Counted from the stretch's first letter, positions 21,321 to 35,200 are shown. The stretch is 64,000 nucleotides of DNA from Tubiluchus corallicola (GCA_030141605.1 JAQGDQ010000150.1:1-64000); one strand, 5' to 3'. The notes: generated by a model not told the origin, from the sequence alone. Numbers and translations: made by a program.

Positions 21321-24300
21321 CACTGGCCTGCAGAACTACACGGTACGTATGAACCGTTTTGGGTTGAAGAATTCATATTGGATATCTTTTTTATGATTTG
21401 ACATACTTTTGATCTTTACATTCAGAGTTCTTGCTCTTTCTTTTACAGCAGATACAAAGTTTGTAATTTAATTAACGCTTCTTTTTCGTTGTCATGACTT
21501 TTCGAGATATTCACATCTCTTCAGATTATCACACTTATTCACAAATTGATAGTTTAACACTAATAGTTGAGTTGATAGTCACTGCTGTGGAGGGACGGGT
21601 GAATTTACATAAAATAGAAAGGTAATAGTTAACTTGTTTACTCAACACTGAAATTTAATGAATTAAGCTTAAATGTAAATGTAAAAGGTGAACAAAAGGT
21701 AAAAAGGTATCTTTCCTTTAATCGTAAAATGGGTTCTTTTATTAATTTGGTTTCAATATTTACAACACATAGTTTGAATTTAAAATGTTGATCAATGATC
21801 TTCTTGTAGTGGTTGATATCCTCTTTGACAAATTCAGGTGTAAAAATGCATTTTTAAGTTGCCATTAAAAAGCTTAATACCTCCAAAATTTCCATGCACT
21901 GTATGCCTGTAGTCCCAACACACAGCAATACATTATTTTGTTACACGTCAGTTAGTGGCGTCGCACATTTTGCTGACGTTCGTTATATTTCTTTTACGTT
22001 GCATCACATTTACGTCATGTAAGCGTTGCGTCATTTCAGTTTAGTTTTCTTTATTGCGTTTCCATTGTTTTTTCGTATCATTACCAATTATTTTTTTTAG
22101 TATTAGATATGAAAAGTGTTTGTAAAGGTAATGAATCTTATTAAAGAATCTTATCAATGAATCTTACTAAATTTTGTCAATTGATATTATTAGGCATGGT
22201 ATTCAGAGATTATCTGACCCACTCCTTTTGAAGTTATTATGAATAGTCAAATGTGATGTCCAATGTGCACTTTCAACCACTATTCGTTTTTTCCAAGTAC
22301 ATTTGCATATAGATACTTTGTGAATAACATTTTTATTGTAATAGTATTATTTATTTATTAAATGGCATTTGTACGTCTTCATTTCGATTGTACGCATTTC
22401 ATTTATTTTTTCCATACTTTTGCTTATCACTGCAGCTTAGTAGATAGTTCAGTAAATTAGTATTTTTCATAATCTGCTCGTACATTTTTATTACATTGTA
22501 TATTTTCTTTATAGCAGTCTCATCATACTGTTAGTATTGTTGCAGGTCTGAATGGTCTCATTTTAAGTCTCTTTAAATTTATTCATTGTAAATATCATTT
22601 ATTAATTTTGCATACGCATTTGTATACTCTGTTCTTTAATGTATTTGCATTTTATATGGAGTAATCTCATTCATTAACTTCACTGTACGTATTTGTATAC
22701 TTTGTTCTTTTTATGTATTTGCTCACGTCGTTATAAATATTCCATTAAATGGCAAACAGTTCATGGTCTTTGAGAACGTTCTGTCTTTGTCACGTACATT
22801 ATACATGTTGTAAATGAACAACTTTGAATTTAAACTAATTGGACGATGTTATCAGCCATTTTTATCTTTCATGGGTATACACAGAAGTGTAAAACAATAA
22901 CACCTAATCAGATATCACTCAATTAACAGTCGATCTAAAATTTCAAATAAAAAATCTGATAGTTAGACAGCTGTACTAATATCCTAGTTTCAAAATATAA
23001 GATGCATTTCAGTGTACAAATATAAACATATACTTGCGGGCATGTTTAGGATTTAGATTACAATAAGAGTCATTAGTTTTGACGCAACAGTTCGTAAGAA
23101 TCGTAAAGAATTACTGTCCATATAAAACAAAATACAAAACGAAAATTAAAAGATATAACAGATTCGAGTTAGTGCGCCACGGGCAGTCATGTCCAATGCT
23201 TTTACATAAACCAGTAAGAGCATAATACAGTTCATACTTCCGCCAAGGCCGATAAACAATCGGATGAAAACATAACCTCCTCTTTTTGGACGTTGCCTCG
23301 TTATGATTAGGTGACTACGTTAATGTGCATAAAATTTTAATCAACATGATTTTAATTAATGTTGCTTAAATAAGAATGATTATAGTGTGGAATGTCTTTA
23401 AGCTAGAAATTATACTCATTACTATTATTAATTTACTTAAAAGTTTTATTAATTTGCAAAAAATGCAGCAAAACTATTCGTGTTCATGTTAGAAAAGTGA
23501 TCACAGATATTGTAGGTCTACAAAAAAAATAAACTTCAGTATACAAAATGTCTAATATCTACTCTCAAAAGATGTGAAATCTGGTTCTCAGATGGCGCCG
23601 TGTACCGCATTATTAATCATTTATCAGCAGGCAGGAGCTAGTGGTGAGCGGATACCGCTCATTTCAGGCAGTCGCGATTACTGATTATTTTTAATTCGGT
23701 AATCGATTACTGAGACTAAACCTGTTGCACCGGTATGGCATGGAACCATTCAAACTGCAAGATCAACAACTTGTGATGCAAGTCACTCCATTTTTATATC
23801 GATGATCCAGGGTCGAGAGGAGAGATGATCCAGGAAGGGAATCAAGGTAGAAAGGGAGGAAAAAGAAAGTAAGGGAAAGAAAAAAAGGAAAATCGCAAGA
23901 AGGAAGAAAGCGAAGAAAGGAAAAGATTAGAGAACTAAAAGCAAAGAAGCAGTGAATGAAACAAAATAAAATTTAAAATCGCCGTATGGGCATAATGCAG
24001 TCATTTTTGCGGCGCAGAAATTATCGTTGCCGTTGTAGATCGTGTTGTTGAATAATTACAAACACTCTTTTAGATGGCTTTGTCCTAACCGTTTGCTGTG
24101 TATTGTTATTACTGTGTATACAATGGCTACCACGTCACACACACATAAAATACTGCCATAATAAAATTATTTACAGATAAAGAATTAGGCAAAATACTCG
24201 TACATGATTTAAGATATAAAATTAACTGATGTTTTCTGTATATAGCTGATTTATCCAATGTTGATAAATTTTAGATAAAAAATATAATCACTGTTAAAAA

Positions 24301-24372
24301 TTTCATTAATCATAGCATGTTTTACGTAGCTGCAAATTCGATAAGCTGTTTACATTAATCAATGAAAATGTA

Positions 24373-24612
<240 letters not shown>

Positions 24613-26465
24613 AGTACTGTGCAGTATAGCGATGAATCGCAATCGCATATGTCACGCAACTCTTTTCACCAACTCTAGATTGAAAGCAGATGAAACTGTA
24701 AACAACGCCCTTAACTTCAAGCTCATTAGGAATCGTCCTGGGTACACAAACGCTCTTTTGCCAATCAAATCGGCAGTATTCAAGACACTATCACAGCAAG
24801 GGAGGAACGGACGAGTGAGGGAAACAAATTTTTCTGTTAAACAAATTTCCCGAGTAAAAAATTAAACATGTAGTTCAAAAGCAACACGCAGATTACTGGC
24901 AGAATCAGATCAAAAGCCTTTTGGTTGAAGGCAAGCATTTAGTACTGTTAGCCGAATAGATTAAAGATGCCACATGACAAGGCATAATATTTAACATGCC
25001 ACGTAATCCGTCAAATACAGGTACTGGGGCAATAGAGAGACTCTAAGCCTGCTCGGTCTTATGCGGCCAAAGAAGGTATCTCTGGAGACATGGCAATATT
25101 CTAACTCATATGCAGCCTTTACGAGCAAGCCTTAATTCAACCGACGAGCCAACCATTTTGTACGCTGATTTACTAGGACTAGCTACCTCTCAAAGGAGGA
25201 CTGTTGATCCCGAATGGATAAAAACAGCACAAATTCCTAATATTACGATTTTCTTCCCAGAATCTCGCCTTTTGTATAGTAGCTGAGCTTAAAGTTCCTT
25301 TCGATATTCCAGAAAATATTTAAAAAAGCCAGAGATCGCAAAACAAACAAATATATGTATGTCGCTTTAATATCAGATCTTGAAAAAAATTGAGGTGTTG
25401 TTTGTTTCACTCGAGATCGGTTTTATTTCTGGTAAATTACAGTATGCTTAAAATACTTTTCAAGCGGCGCCACACACTACACAGGAAAATTATCTGAACT
25501 GCGAAGAGACTTAATGAAACTTGCCATGATCTCATCATACGTAATTTTCTGTGGTAAGCTCGATCTTTAGTGTCTGTGCCAATTGCCAAACCCACTAGTT
25601 ATGTTTGATAAAAATAAATTTTAATATCTGTTTCTTAATAGGTTATATTATTTTTACCGTAAATTTATTTGCAACTTTTATCCTTTTAATCTCGCAAAAT
25701 GTTAGTGTTTGTCATATAAGTGTTATGTAAAAAAATAAAATGTATAAGTATTGAGTATTTAAATGTTCATTCCTGAAGGAGTATCATCACCTGTACACTG
25801 CTATCTGGGACTTTGTGTTCTTTTAAATTTTGTTGATTACCGCAATAAATTTTTTATAAAAATTAACTCTGAATATGCTGTATGCTCAAAATTAATCATG
25901 CAACATACGCGCTTTAAATGAAATATGCCAGGATACGTATTTTCCGAGGAGAACTATAAGAATCAAATTTTTTAACCCTGTTCTCCTAAAAATCAGGCGG
26001 CCCTCAAATTTTGACGCACTAGTTAGCCTAACAGTTAATGCGCTCCTGGCTGCGGTTTGTTACTGTGTCATTCTAATGTGGTCTTATAATCGTCACTTAC
26101 TATCATATACATATATTTGGAACGACGACGACCTTGACATTGAAATTAATTTGATCGGTAAAATGCTGAACAAATGTTTTTATAGCACATTTCATATGAC
26201 GGTAATGGTTGACTGGAACCGTATAAAATGCAGGTTTATTCTAAGATTTCGTAAAACCTTAAATTTACTTAACCTCGTGTGAAATCAACACAAATGCGCT
26301 AAGCATGAGCTAGTTAGATAGCCCAACCGTATTATACAGAGATGTAATAACCAAGATTTTTTAGCACACCAATTATTAGACCTGTGGTTTTTTTACAGTT
26401 TCCATGTAAAGCATGTCCTTCACATATTGACACTGAACTCTTACTAAACTGAATTTCGGAACCGC

Positions 26466-26473
26466 TATATAAA
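26466..26473 (+). promoter_or_regulatory. Candidate TATA box of MMP gene A
   Basis: TATATAAA lies 80 bases upstream of the start codon, in a GC-containing context (ACCGC-TATATAAA-CCGC). This spacing allows a 5' UTR of roughly 50 bases. Confidence 0.5.
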
Positions 26474-26545
26474 CCGCAACATATGGAAACGATCGCAAAA
26501 GTTTTGTCGTCATTTTAAAGTGATAGGCCTATAGTGCATATTATA

Positions 26546-26656
26546 ATGCATCACTTATTTTGCTTTGTGTCTTTAAGCATGTACATTCTTGCAGGATCTA
26601 TTCCAATAACGGAAAACTCAAATCAAAGTGCAAAAGTGGCGAGACAATTTGCCATT
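26546..26656 (+). CDS. MMP-A exon 1: signal peptide
   Basis: Thirty-seven codons: MHHLFCFVSLSMYILAGS followed by IPITENSNQSAKVARQFAI. The hydrophobic start is a plausible signal peptide, cleaved near Gly17/Ser18. The donor is ATT|GTGAGT. Gene B exon 1 has the same layout. Confidence 0.85.
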
Positions 26657-29600
26657 GTGAGTATGACACTGTGAACTGTAATATTTTAGCAATGTAGGCC
26701 TATGGCTGAGAAATTGACAAACCGAGAGAGCTTTGGTGACGCAGAGACAGTTATATGCATAATGATTAAAGCTGTTTAATTAATTTTAAATTGCATTTTC
26801 GCATCATAGCATGATTCAATCGAGTTGACATTAGGTAGAATGATTAGCTAGGATGTCCTTGATTCAAAATTAGGAATGGCTAGCCATTTTCTGACCAGTT
26901 AATTAATTAGAGCTGTTTATGCAATTAATTTTAAATTGATTTAAATTGCATATTCCTATGATATTAACTGATCATGGTAATGATCATGATATGATATGAA
27001 TGAGTTGAAAGTAGCTAGAGTGATTAACTAGGATAGTTTGGTTCAAAATGAAAAAATTGTGTCAATTCGTTAATTGGTCAAATAACCAGAGTTGTTTAAT
27101 GAATTGATTTTAAATTGAGTTAAATTGCATGCTTTCATGTTCCGATCGAGTTGAACTTTGATAGGGGTTATTAGGTGGGATGTCTTAGGTTCAAAACAAA
27201 AAATTGTAGGATTTTATTAGTTAGTCCATTAACTGTAGCTGTTTAATTAGTTAATTTTAAATTGTTTTAAATTGCTTATTTCCGTGAAACAATCGAATTT
27301 AAATTTGGCAAGATGCTCAGCAAGGATGTCCTTGTTTCGAAAATAAACGAAAGATTGGTATACTGCAGTATATGCAGTACGTGAAAGTAAGAAGTGATTT
27401 AAACCTAGAGTGACCTAGATTTATTTTCTGTCACTTTAAACATCTTAGAGTTGCATGTTGGAAGATGAATAAGAAATGATGTACTAATAATACAAAGAAA
27501 ATTCGAAAGACTGAAAATGCGAAAAAGTTGGGAAAAGTTGGGACCATCTGCCTTAATCACTAAGTCACTGCATCTCCAAATGTTCAAGGCTGTCCAAAGT
27601 TCAGACCTTTTAGCTGGTATTTCCAGGATTAAATCACTCACGCTAGGACGATTCTAACTAATTAGATTAATTATAAGTAACTTTGAAGTAGGTATTTCCG
27701 TAGTGATTAATTAATAATTATCATTGTTATAATGTTAATGTTAAGATTTTTATAGATAAAAACAAACGGTAAAATTACCAGTGATTGTATACACTTAGCC
27801 CGATCAATTAATTTAACATTTTAACTTTAATTTTCTTACCTCAAAAAAGACATTTGACTTCAATAATGACAGTTTTTTCACACGGTTATTACTTTCTATT
27901 CGTTATTTAGGACTACCTGTACAAGAACGGTTATCTATCCACGGACATTCCATCTGAACTGGCACTGCTAGACTCATTAAGGTAGGCCTTATCTAATTAA
28001 AATCATTTACACTTTGGGCATAAACAATGTATTATTTAAACGATAAATTTTTTACCCCAGAATACTAACTGTAAGGAAAGCATGTCTGCTTGATGAGAGC
28101 ACATATCGCATAAATAGCATCTTGTAGATAGGTGATTGTGTGTGATAAAGCTAAGAATGGGGATAACAATAAAGCTTGGAATGCTTTAATATCGACAAAA
28201 ATCGCTTACTTCGTTTAAAGACAAGAACAAGATCCAGAAGAATAGCGATTTGAGTCGAGTCCTCGACCACTAGTTCGACATGAAGTTCTTAGTCGAGGGG
28301 TTCACCGAAATGAAGACGATGGTTAAAATATGCATTCCGTCAGTAGATACGAAATTTGCTTTAGTATATTCGTTCGCAGTTTCATGACGATCTTGAATTT
28401 AAAATGATGGGTGTCATGGTCTGTGTATGTAAGGGTAATTGTACGCAGGTGAAATGGTAGTCGCTAGAGAACTATACCCTGTGACTAGATCCGGGCGAGC
28501 TTCCGGATCTGCGAAAGTGTACCCTGTCGGTTCCAGGCAGTAGCTGAACGATAAGGTAGCTCTACGGGGTGCTCTACTTTTAGTGGTGTAATTGTTCGTT
28601 AGGGATGCTGTTTTCATGTACGTATATGTCGTAAGTTTATGATGCCAACAAATATACTAAAAACGTATTAATGGCAACATACGAACTTCAGTGTTTAATA
28701 AAAAAACAAGTATTTAAAAAAGAAAAAACAGTAAATCAATAAACATGTGGTTCCAAAAGTCAATGTGTGATTATGACCAAAATGAAACTATATCAACATC
28801 GTATTTCTGCAAGTATTTAAACATGGAACAAAGATATCTTGACTTTGACAAAAAAGGATCTGTAACAGGTTAACACTGGACTACGAAGCCTGTTTTCATG
28901 AATAGTCCAAAAATTGCAGTTTGGTTATTACTATGGTTAAAAATACAACTAATATGGACGAAATGCTTAAACTAAACTACATGCCACCTCGCGGAACGTT
29001 TGGCCAAACTCGGTGATTCCCTATGTGCAGAGATAACTCAGTCAAACACTTCGTAAAAAGTACGTATTTTGGAATGGTACCATTAAATGATAGTTACGTC
29101 ACCATCACAACAACACAGACGATACGGATCCATCATAGGGTTAACCCTGTCAGAGGTAACAGTTTATACTCCGGAAATTAATGTAGGAGTTCTAGAGCAG
29201 TTAATTGCAACACAGCTTCACCCACCAACGTAGTAATTATGTCCTAGCAATTATGTGAGAAGATACAACTCACATATTTGGCTCCTTGGTCTAGCTCACG
29301 GCACTCATGTGAAAAGTCCTGGTCGTCTGTTTAGACCGTGCCCATTTTTATCAACCACACGTATGATTTTTGGTCACTCACAGCTTAAAAAAATCTGACG
29401 TTTGGCCGCGTTTATCAAATAACACCTGTACTGCGCGTAGGTATTTCTTTCCGAGAGAAAAACTACCTGGCGAAATCAGCGTTGAAGTCTGTAGCATTGA
29501 CGTATTAAATGAAGAGGTACTTTTGGCTGGCTTCACCGAGCAGTGGTTTAAAACATCAGTCGTTGCCCTCCCCGGGGAACTTGCAAAATCCTACCTCAAC

Positions 29601-32600
29601 AAAAAGAATGTTTTCGTTTATATCACCTTTTACATTAAGTAATGTTTCTTTTGTTTTTGTGAGTAATATATAGGGACATCACACGGGTAAAAATCCAATG
29701 CAGTATTTGTTATAGTACATTATTATAAAGTTTTATGACAACCTGTTATGAATTGGTGGAACCTTTGGTCTTTTTGAAAAATGGAGTCGCAGTTCAAAAA
29801 TCCAACTCCGTCAGTCGATGTGGGATTCGAATTCTAGTATAAAGAATGTATGGCGTTCAATCCGCTGCGAAATGGGGGAACTTAAGCTTTTTTCAAAAAT
29901 CATGTTATCACTGCTATCTTAAAGCGAAATGGCAGATCGAAATTTTGTCTTTCAGTCGATGCAAAATTCGTTCTAGTATAATATTCGTGTGAAGTTTCTT
30001 GGCGATCCATTTTGAATTCACGGAATTTTAGACCTTGTTCAAAAGCAATAACAACAACAAGAACACCCAAATGAATAGCGATTTGACATACTCAACCAAA
30101 AAACATGTTATCCTCAATTGCATAGACCTTTTCCAGAGTTCAACACTAAAGTTTAATTCATGCTAAGCTGAGAAGTCTGTGGTTTGAATTAGCATCAAAA
30201 GAAAAATGTCGCTACCAAAGGCTGAGGTTTATGAGGCACTTTCAACTTTTATACACTCCGGGGACAGTACAAGGAATTCATCACTCAAGTATTTCTAGCT
30301 TGTCTGGAGCCTAGATATCATGCTTGTAATTTGTTCTTGCAGTATGGGTTAGTTTGACATCACAGTAGCAATGCATTGCAGGCATAAACGCTCTGCAGGC
30401 ATTGCAGCTTTTTTGATCATCTCTTCATGACCGCTTAATAGTCAACCGTCTGAATGAAGTTTGATCCAATGATGACTTATGGCTTTGATGTCATCGCTGC
30501 ATTGTTAAAACTACACCATTTAAGGATCAGATAGATGCAAAGCAATGTTTATTAAGAGAGTATTGGGCATCCGTATTTGTTCCTCATCTACGCCGATACT
30601 GTTAACGTTTGGCACAAATTCACTCATGCAACACATTGCTCTCGAGTTTTTAGAAATTATGAAGCCGAAAGTAACCTAAAGAAGAGCCAGGCCATAGACA
30701 AAGGCTTGACGAATAGCTCAGCCAGCCTGGAATTAGAGCAACCTGGAAAGCTATTGTAATGTGGTCCGGTAATTATCCGATGTACAGTGCCTGGCTTCCA
30801 CTATCTGGCGTGCAATAGTGGTTAATACCGCGACCCTATATGAATGAATGCTTTTGTAATGTATCACAACATAGCAAGTAGTAGATTACATATTTTATTC
30901 TGTCCTTATGTCACTTCTGTAGATGACTTTGCTTGAAATAAAAGTGTTCCTCACTATTTATGCAGTTTCTCTATTTTGACTTAGCGATTAGTTCTATAGT
31001 AAATTGATTATTACATGTATTGGCACTTTACAGCTTTTATAATATGAATTTATCTAATTTATCGCGATTAGCGTCCTTTTAAATTGTTTGTGTTTGCAAA
31101 TGTGTCTGTCTTTCGCAATAATTAATGTTCAATGACTATGCATCTGTGCATTGTGTTGCAGCAAATTCAGTGTAAACTGAACTCGGCCTAAGTTGTCTTT
31201 TATTTATTAACGCTGTATATTTAAATCTTCAATAAAGTGATTTTATCATCATGAAAGAGAAAGATAGATTAATCTCGTTTAGAAATAGTCTTACTTACAT
31301 ATATTTTAAATCACTTGTTCACTTGTTCATATTGTACTTTTTCTTTCTTTTATAATGTTTTAATTGTCATTTTTGTGTACTAATTTTTAGTTACCCTTTA
31401 AATTTGTAAATATTTTGAACGCAGTACACTGAGAACAGGGAAAGTCATGTACGACACAATGTACTAAAAATGACCGACTGTCCTGCAAAAGATGAAACCA
31501 TAAAAAAATAAGTAAGAAAGAAAGAAAGAAAAGGAAAAATAAACAAAGGAATAAATATTATATGAGTGAATAAGTGAAAGTTGGAAAAGGTGTGTGAAGA
31601 CAAGGCAGTGTAATGGCATATACATACACTAAATAACAAAACCATAATTGTTATGACAAATTTCTTTAACTTTTTAGGGTTTTTCAACGTTCAAAAAATC
31701 TGCGAGAAACGGGTGAATTGGATATTTTTACTCTTGGCGCCATGCATGAGTACAGGTTTGTTATATAATAATAGTTTTCACAAATGGTTGGATGTTATTG
31801 CATACTCTACTTGTAATAAAATACAAGAAAGTGCGCACATGTACTTATTTTGTGATTTCTTCATTAACTTACTTATCATTAATAATATTACACTAAAGTA
31901 AATTGTTTGTAATCAGTAGAAGGGTAATTGTATGAAGTATTTCATATTCGCAAACAGATGAGCTAGCCGGTTATACACCTTAACAGGTAGTCTCATTGAA
32001 ACACACGCACGCACACAAACGCACATTAAAATATATGCATATGTACATTACTGCAAACTTGTTACAGATGTGGCTATGATGACGTTAACAAGGCACTAAA
32101 GGATTCAGCAGGAGATACAACGTCTGGAACAAAATTTAGTGACGAAAAGGGTTTCGACGAAAAACGAGGCAATTTCATAAGCGGAAACAAAGACACTCGT
32201 GAAGGTAGAAGGCGTCAACGTAGGAGGCGACGAAATAGAAATAGTAAGGAACTAGTTATAGGCCTGTTAGTAAGTGTGAAATCTATACTGCACGACGTCA
32301 TCGCATTTAATAGTACGCCTTTTTTTCATTATCTCAATTTATCTGTAATGTTAAGATGCTAACATACTTTATAATATATAGACCTACACCTGTTTCTTAG
32401 TGTAAGGCAAATTTTCATTAATAATAGTTAACTACGCTTCAAAAGAAAATAGCATAAAAATGGTGTCATAGGACCTTTAATTTAACTTTGAAATTAATTA
32501 ATTTGCAGTAAATTTTCGGACTCGCTGGTGGTTCATCTGTGATCTTACATGGGGTGTGCGGGGAAGTCCACCACGAGGATGGACAATTGATGATTTAAGG

Positions 32601-34471
32601 TAATAAAGGTTGTAAAATGTTCATATCGGGCAGCGCCCCAAAAATTGTACTGAAGTCTAAATTACAATAATATTAGAATCACTGCTCTACAAAGCTGATC
32701 ATTTTTACAGTGTTATGCTGCAATACCTTAGCTTTTGCTTGTGAAAGTTATAACTTTGTAGTCCAAAAACCTTTGCGTGTTAAAAATTAAATGCCGGAAC
32801 AATGAAGGAACTTTTTTCCTATTTGGCTACACTCTTTTGGTCTGCGGAAATAAACTTCTTGCTTCAAATTTCGCTAAATAATTATTATTAAGTTTGCGTA
32901 ATGGCTTCTTGTAAGCAAATGATTAATTTTTGTTTGCAGAAGTATCATGAAGAACGTGCTTGATATCTGGCAGACAGGTATTAATGTAAATGGTAGCATT
33001 CTAACTTTCCGTGAGTCGGACGCCCCGCGCCCAGATCTAATACTAGAGTATCAGCGAGGTAGACACGGTGATGGTGCACCCTTTGATGGTCCTGGCAATA
33101 CTCTGGCTCATGCTGCACTCCCATATATCAGTGGCAGACATGACGGAGAACTGCACGTGGACAAAGCTGAGGATTGGAGGCCAAAAACTGTATGGGGAAA
33201 GGTGCGACTAACAAGCTCACATTCCTTATCTGATAACAAAGCTAGTTTCTTTGGCAAATGATAAGTATTACGAATGATCAGCGAAAATCGCGTGTGTGAT
33301 AGTCTGCCTTATAAAATGTTTATAATTTCAGCTTATGGAATACACAATACTTCACGAAGCTGGGCATCTTCTCGGATTACAACATTCGAGAAACTTCAAC
33401 TCAGTTATGTTTCCCTTCATTGGCAGACGTCATATTGCAAGAGGACTCGAACTGGATGATATAGATAAAACCCACATCAGATCAAAATATCGTACGTTTT
33501 AGTTTATGTTTTTAGCCAAGCCATGATATTGTCACGTTTTAGTTGCAGTGAATTAATTTAATTATGGTGAGATATAATGCGTCATTATAATCATTAATTA
33601 GGTTGAAATTGTAGCCAGTATTATAGAAACATTAATGCATTAACTGATACTGCCGAATAAACTAATAAGTGAAATTTATTAATTCGTCAATAAAATGATA
33701 GTTTGTTTGGGGTTAATTATTGTTTACCCAACTGCTATCCATGCTGACTTTTGGATTGCCAATTAATGTGAGCGGGCCACATGATGGAAGAGAACGTTAG
33801 AAAATCAGACAGACGAATACATTAGCTGAAGGCGTAAAATAGCAAGATAATTGGCAGATGCCTGTTTCATCTTTGCCATCAAATTCCTTCTGAGAATAAG
33901 AGCTATACGCTCGTGGTTTTTGAAAGAGCAGAAAAAGCGTGGTAATATAACTTTAATCTGGTGTGCAGCAAGATCAACCTTCAAACTACAAACTGAGTGT
34001 TGTTAGTAATTTAACTTATATGCTCATGTTCTTCTTATTCTTCATATTCTTTTTACTCACTTTGTATGTTTTATCTTGTATTTTGTTTTTCTTACTAAAC
34101 TATAAGTAGAGTAGAAAGTTAGCAGCCGATACCTAAAATTGTCAACTGGAACTGTCCCTCATGACTCCATTTATATGTTGTCTTCAACGTTTATCTGTAT
34201 TTTCAAAATTTCTCTGTACAATAAAAAAAGCTGTAATAATTTATCATTTTGTCACCTTTATCATTCATCATCTTTCTCATTTTGTCTATTTTACTAAATA
34301 CGTTATCATAATTATTATGTTACATTGCGTAAATTTACGTTACATTATATTGCAGGGATAAGATGGTGTGATAACTTAGACCTCGTTCCTGTCAGGATAA
34401 GGCCGGTAGATCGTGTCAGGATAAACAGAGAGAATAGCCGAAATGTCACAGTGTCAACTAGATCCAAATAG
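26546..34471 (+). CDS. Matrix metalloproteinase gene A, whole gene
   Basis: The eight exons (26546-26656, 27911-27981, 31678-31755, 32068-32243, 32509-32599, 32940-33201, 33332-33491, 34356-34471) join to 354 residues. MMPs are secreted, zinc-dependent M10A endopeptidases made as inactive zymogens. Visible in order: signal peptide (about 1-17), propeptide, cysteine switch RCGYDD (Cys88), polybasic site RRRQRRRRR (134-142), structural metal motif HGDGAPFDG and LAHAALP, then GELHVD, the zinc motif HEAGHLLGLQH (His271, Glu272, His275, His281) and the Met-turn VMFP. All metal ligands are kept, so an active enzyme is likely. There is no hemopexin domain; the protein ends with a short basic tail containing WCDN. 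After activation only two cysteines remain (156 and 321). Gene B downstream is its paralogue. The switch differs from the usual PRCGVPD. Confidence 0.93.
26657..27910. other. MMP-A intron 1 with four tandem 150-bp units
   Basis: Four diverged units start with AGCTGTTTAATTAATTTTAAA-like words at 26770, 26911, 27090 and 27237 (the word is given in shortened form: AGCTGTTTAATTAATTTT). Each continues with a TTAAATTGCAT block, an ATCGAGTTGAA block and an AGGATGTC-TTGGTTCAAAA block. Two more units lie inverted at 34910-35200. The rest of the intron shows no gene. Confidence 0.8.
27911..27981 (+). CDS. MMP-A exon 2: propeptide
   Basis: Encodes DYLYKNGYLSTDIPSELALL then DSLR. The YLYKNGYL pattern opens the MMP propeptide (family: YLxKYGYL). 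It ends two bases into an Arg codon, donor AG|GTAGGC. Gene B exon 2 has the same length, 71 nt. Confidence 0.93.
27982..31677. other. MMP-A intron 2
   Basis: A GC-richer segment at about 28410-28620 has a 67-codon minus-strand frame that I do not recognise and take for a transposon fragment. About 29340-29650 has a 90-codon plus-strand frame (QWFKTSVVALPGELAKSYLN) of unknown meaning. About 30100-30800 is also richer in GC and unassigned. Confidence 0.5.
31678..31755 (+). CDS. MMP-A exon 3: propeptide helix
   Basis: A short 78-nt exon encodes VFQRSKNLRETGELDIFTLG then AMHEYR. It aligns with LYQAAHNLTVTGLFDEATQK in gene B and with the FQ-x(6)-TG-LD-x-T pattern of MMP propeptides. The correct frame differs from the longest open frame here; acceptor TTTTTAG, donor AG|GTTTGT. 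Confidence 0.88.
32068..32243 (+). CDS. MMP-A exon 4: cysteine switch and processing site
   Basis: The exon completes an Arg codon and reads CGYDDVNKALKDSAGDTTSG, then an acidic linker and GRRRQRRRRRNRN. Cys88 is the zinc-blocking cysteine of the zymogen. The Arg-rich run would suit furin-type proteases in the secretory pathway. It ends one base into the next codon, donor A|GTAAGG. Confidence 0.9.
32509..32599 (+). CDS. MMP-A exon 5: start of catalytic domain
   Basis: A 91-nt exon, phase 1 in and phase 2 out, encodes NFRTRWWFICDLTWGVRGSP then PRGWTIDDLR. It is homologous to both alternative exons 4a and 4b of gene B. Cys156 in FIC is the only cysteine of the catalytic domain. Confidence 0.92.
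32940..33201 (+). CDS. MMP-A exon 6: structural metal-binding part
   Basis: Encodes the helix VLDIWQTGINVNGSILTFRE, then RPDLILEYQRGRHGDGAPFD and LAHAALPYISGRHDGELHVD. The His/Asp set (HGD, AHA, LHV) matches the structural zinc and calcium sites of MMPs. The donor is AAG|GTGCGA. Confidence 0.94.
33332..33491 (+). CDS. MMP-A exon 7: catalytic zinc motif and Met-turn
   Basis: Encodes LMEYTILHEAGHLLGLQHSR, then NFNSVMFPFIGRRHIARGLE and ends IRSKY. HExxHxxGxxH and the following Met are the diagnostic metzincin features. In gene B this exon is fused to the preceding one. Confidence 0.96.
34356..34471 (+). CDS. MMP-A exon 8: short basic tail and stop
   Basis: Encodes IRWCDNLDLVPVRIRPVDRV then RINRENSRNVTVSTRSK and TAG. 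WCDN-x(3)-VP-x(3)-R is shared with both last exons of gene B. A polyadenylation signal follows at 34535. Confidence 0.92.
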
Positions 34472-34534
34472 ATGTATTTTGCAACGATTATAGTATTGTA
34501 AATTACGTGTGTAGACTATTATATACGTCTTAGC

Positions 34535-34540
34535 AATAAA
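34535..34540 (+). terminator. Polyadenylation signal of MMP gene A
   Basis: AATAAA lies 64 bases after the stop codon. Confidence 0.65.
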
Positions 34541-34909
34541 ATGTTAATTGTAATGTAATTAGTGAACTGCAAAGTCATGTTAAGTTATATCAAGTATCTT
34601 TTCTATCGTACATATGTACAGAGGTGTGAATATGTACAGCAATTTGTTTTGAAATTCTATTATAAAACTAAAGTTGTTGCAGACAATGAATTTCAGCTTG
34701 ATCAGATCTATATTTGATTAAAACTGTTAATTTGCATAAATGTTGTGTCTTATGACAAATTTATAATAAAATTATATCGCCGTATTTTATGATAAAAAGA
34801 GCCAAATTATTTAATGTGTAATAGAGCCATATAGCTGCATGTCTATATGCCTATATATTAACACTTTATTTTGAATGAAAATAGAAATACGGGCGTGTGG
34901 AGCGCGGAA

Positions 34910-35200
34910 GCATGCAATTTAAATCAATTTAAAATTAATTAATTATACAGTTCTTGTTAATTAACTAATTAATGAATTGCTGCAAATACCTTGCTTTGAA
35001 CCCAGAACACCTTAAGTAGTCATTTACCAAGTTTCTACTCAATTGGATAAAATTTGCATCAATTTAAAATTAATTAATCAAATAGCTCTAATTAATTAAT
35101 TAACTAATAAGCGAATTTCTACATTTTTTCGTCTCGAACCAAGGGTATTTTAACTAATCATCATACCAAATTTCAACTCAGTTGAATACATACTTTTGGA
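34910..35200 (-). repeat. Two inverted copies of the 150-bp intron-1 unit
   Basis: Read on the minus strand, two units show the order TTAATTTTAAATTGAT, TTGAGTAGAAACTTGG and GGTTCAAAGCAAGG, as in the four units of MMP-A intron 1. They flank the gene in opposite orientation. Confidence 0.75.

Noticed and set aside
27405-27641. 78-codon minus-strand frame in MMP-A intron 1
   Set aside because: I see some resemblance to generic transposon text, but nothing diagnostic, and it lies opposite the gene.
29370-29642. 90-codon open frame in MMP-A intron 2
   Set aside because: There are no fitting splice sites or phase to join MMP exons, and no recognised motif.
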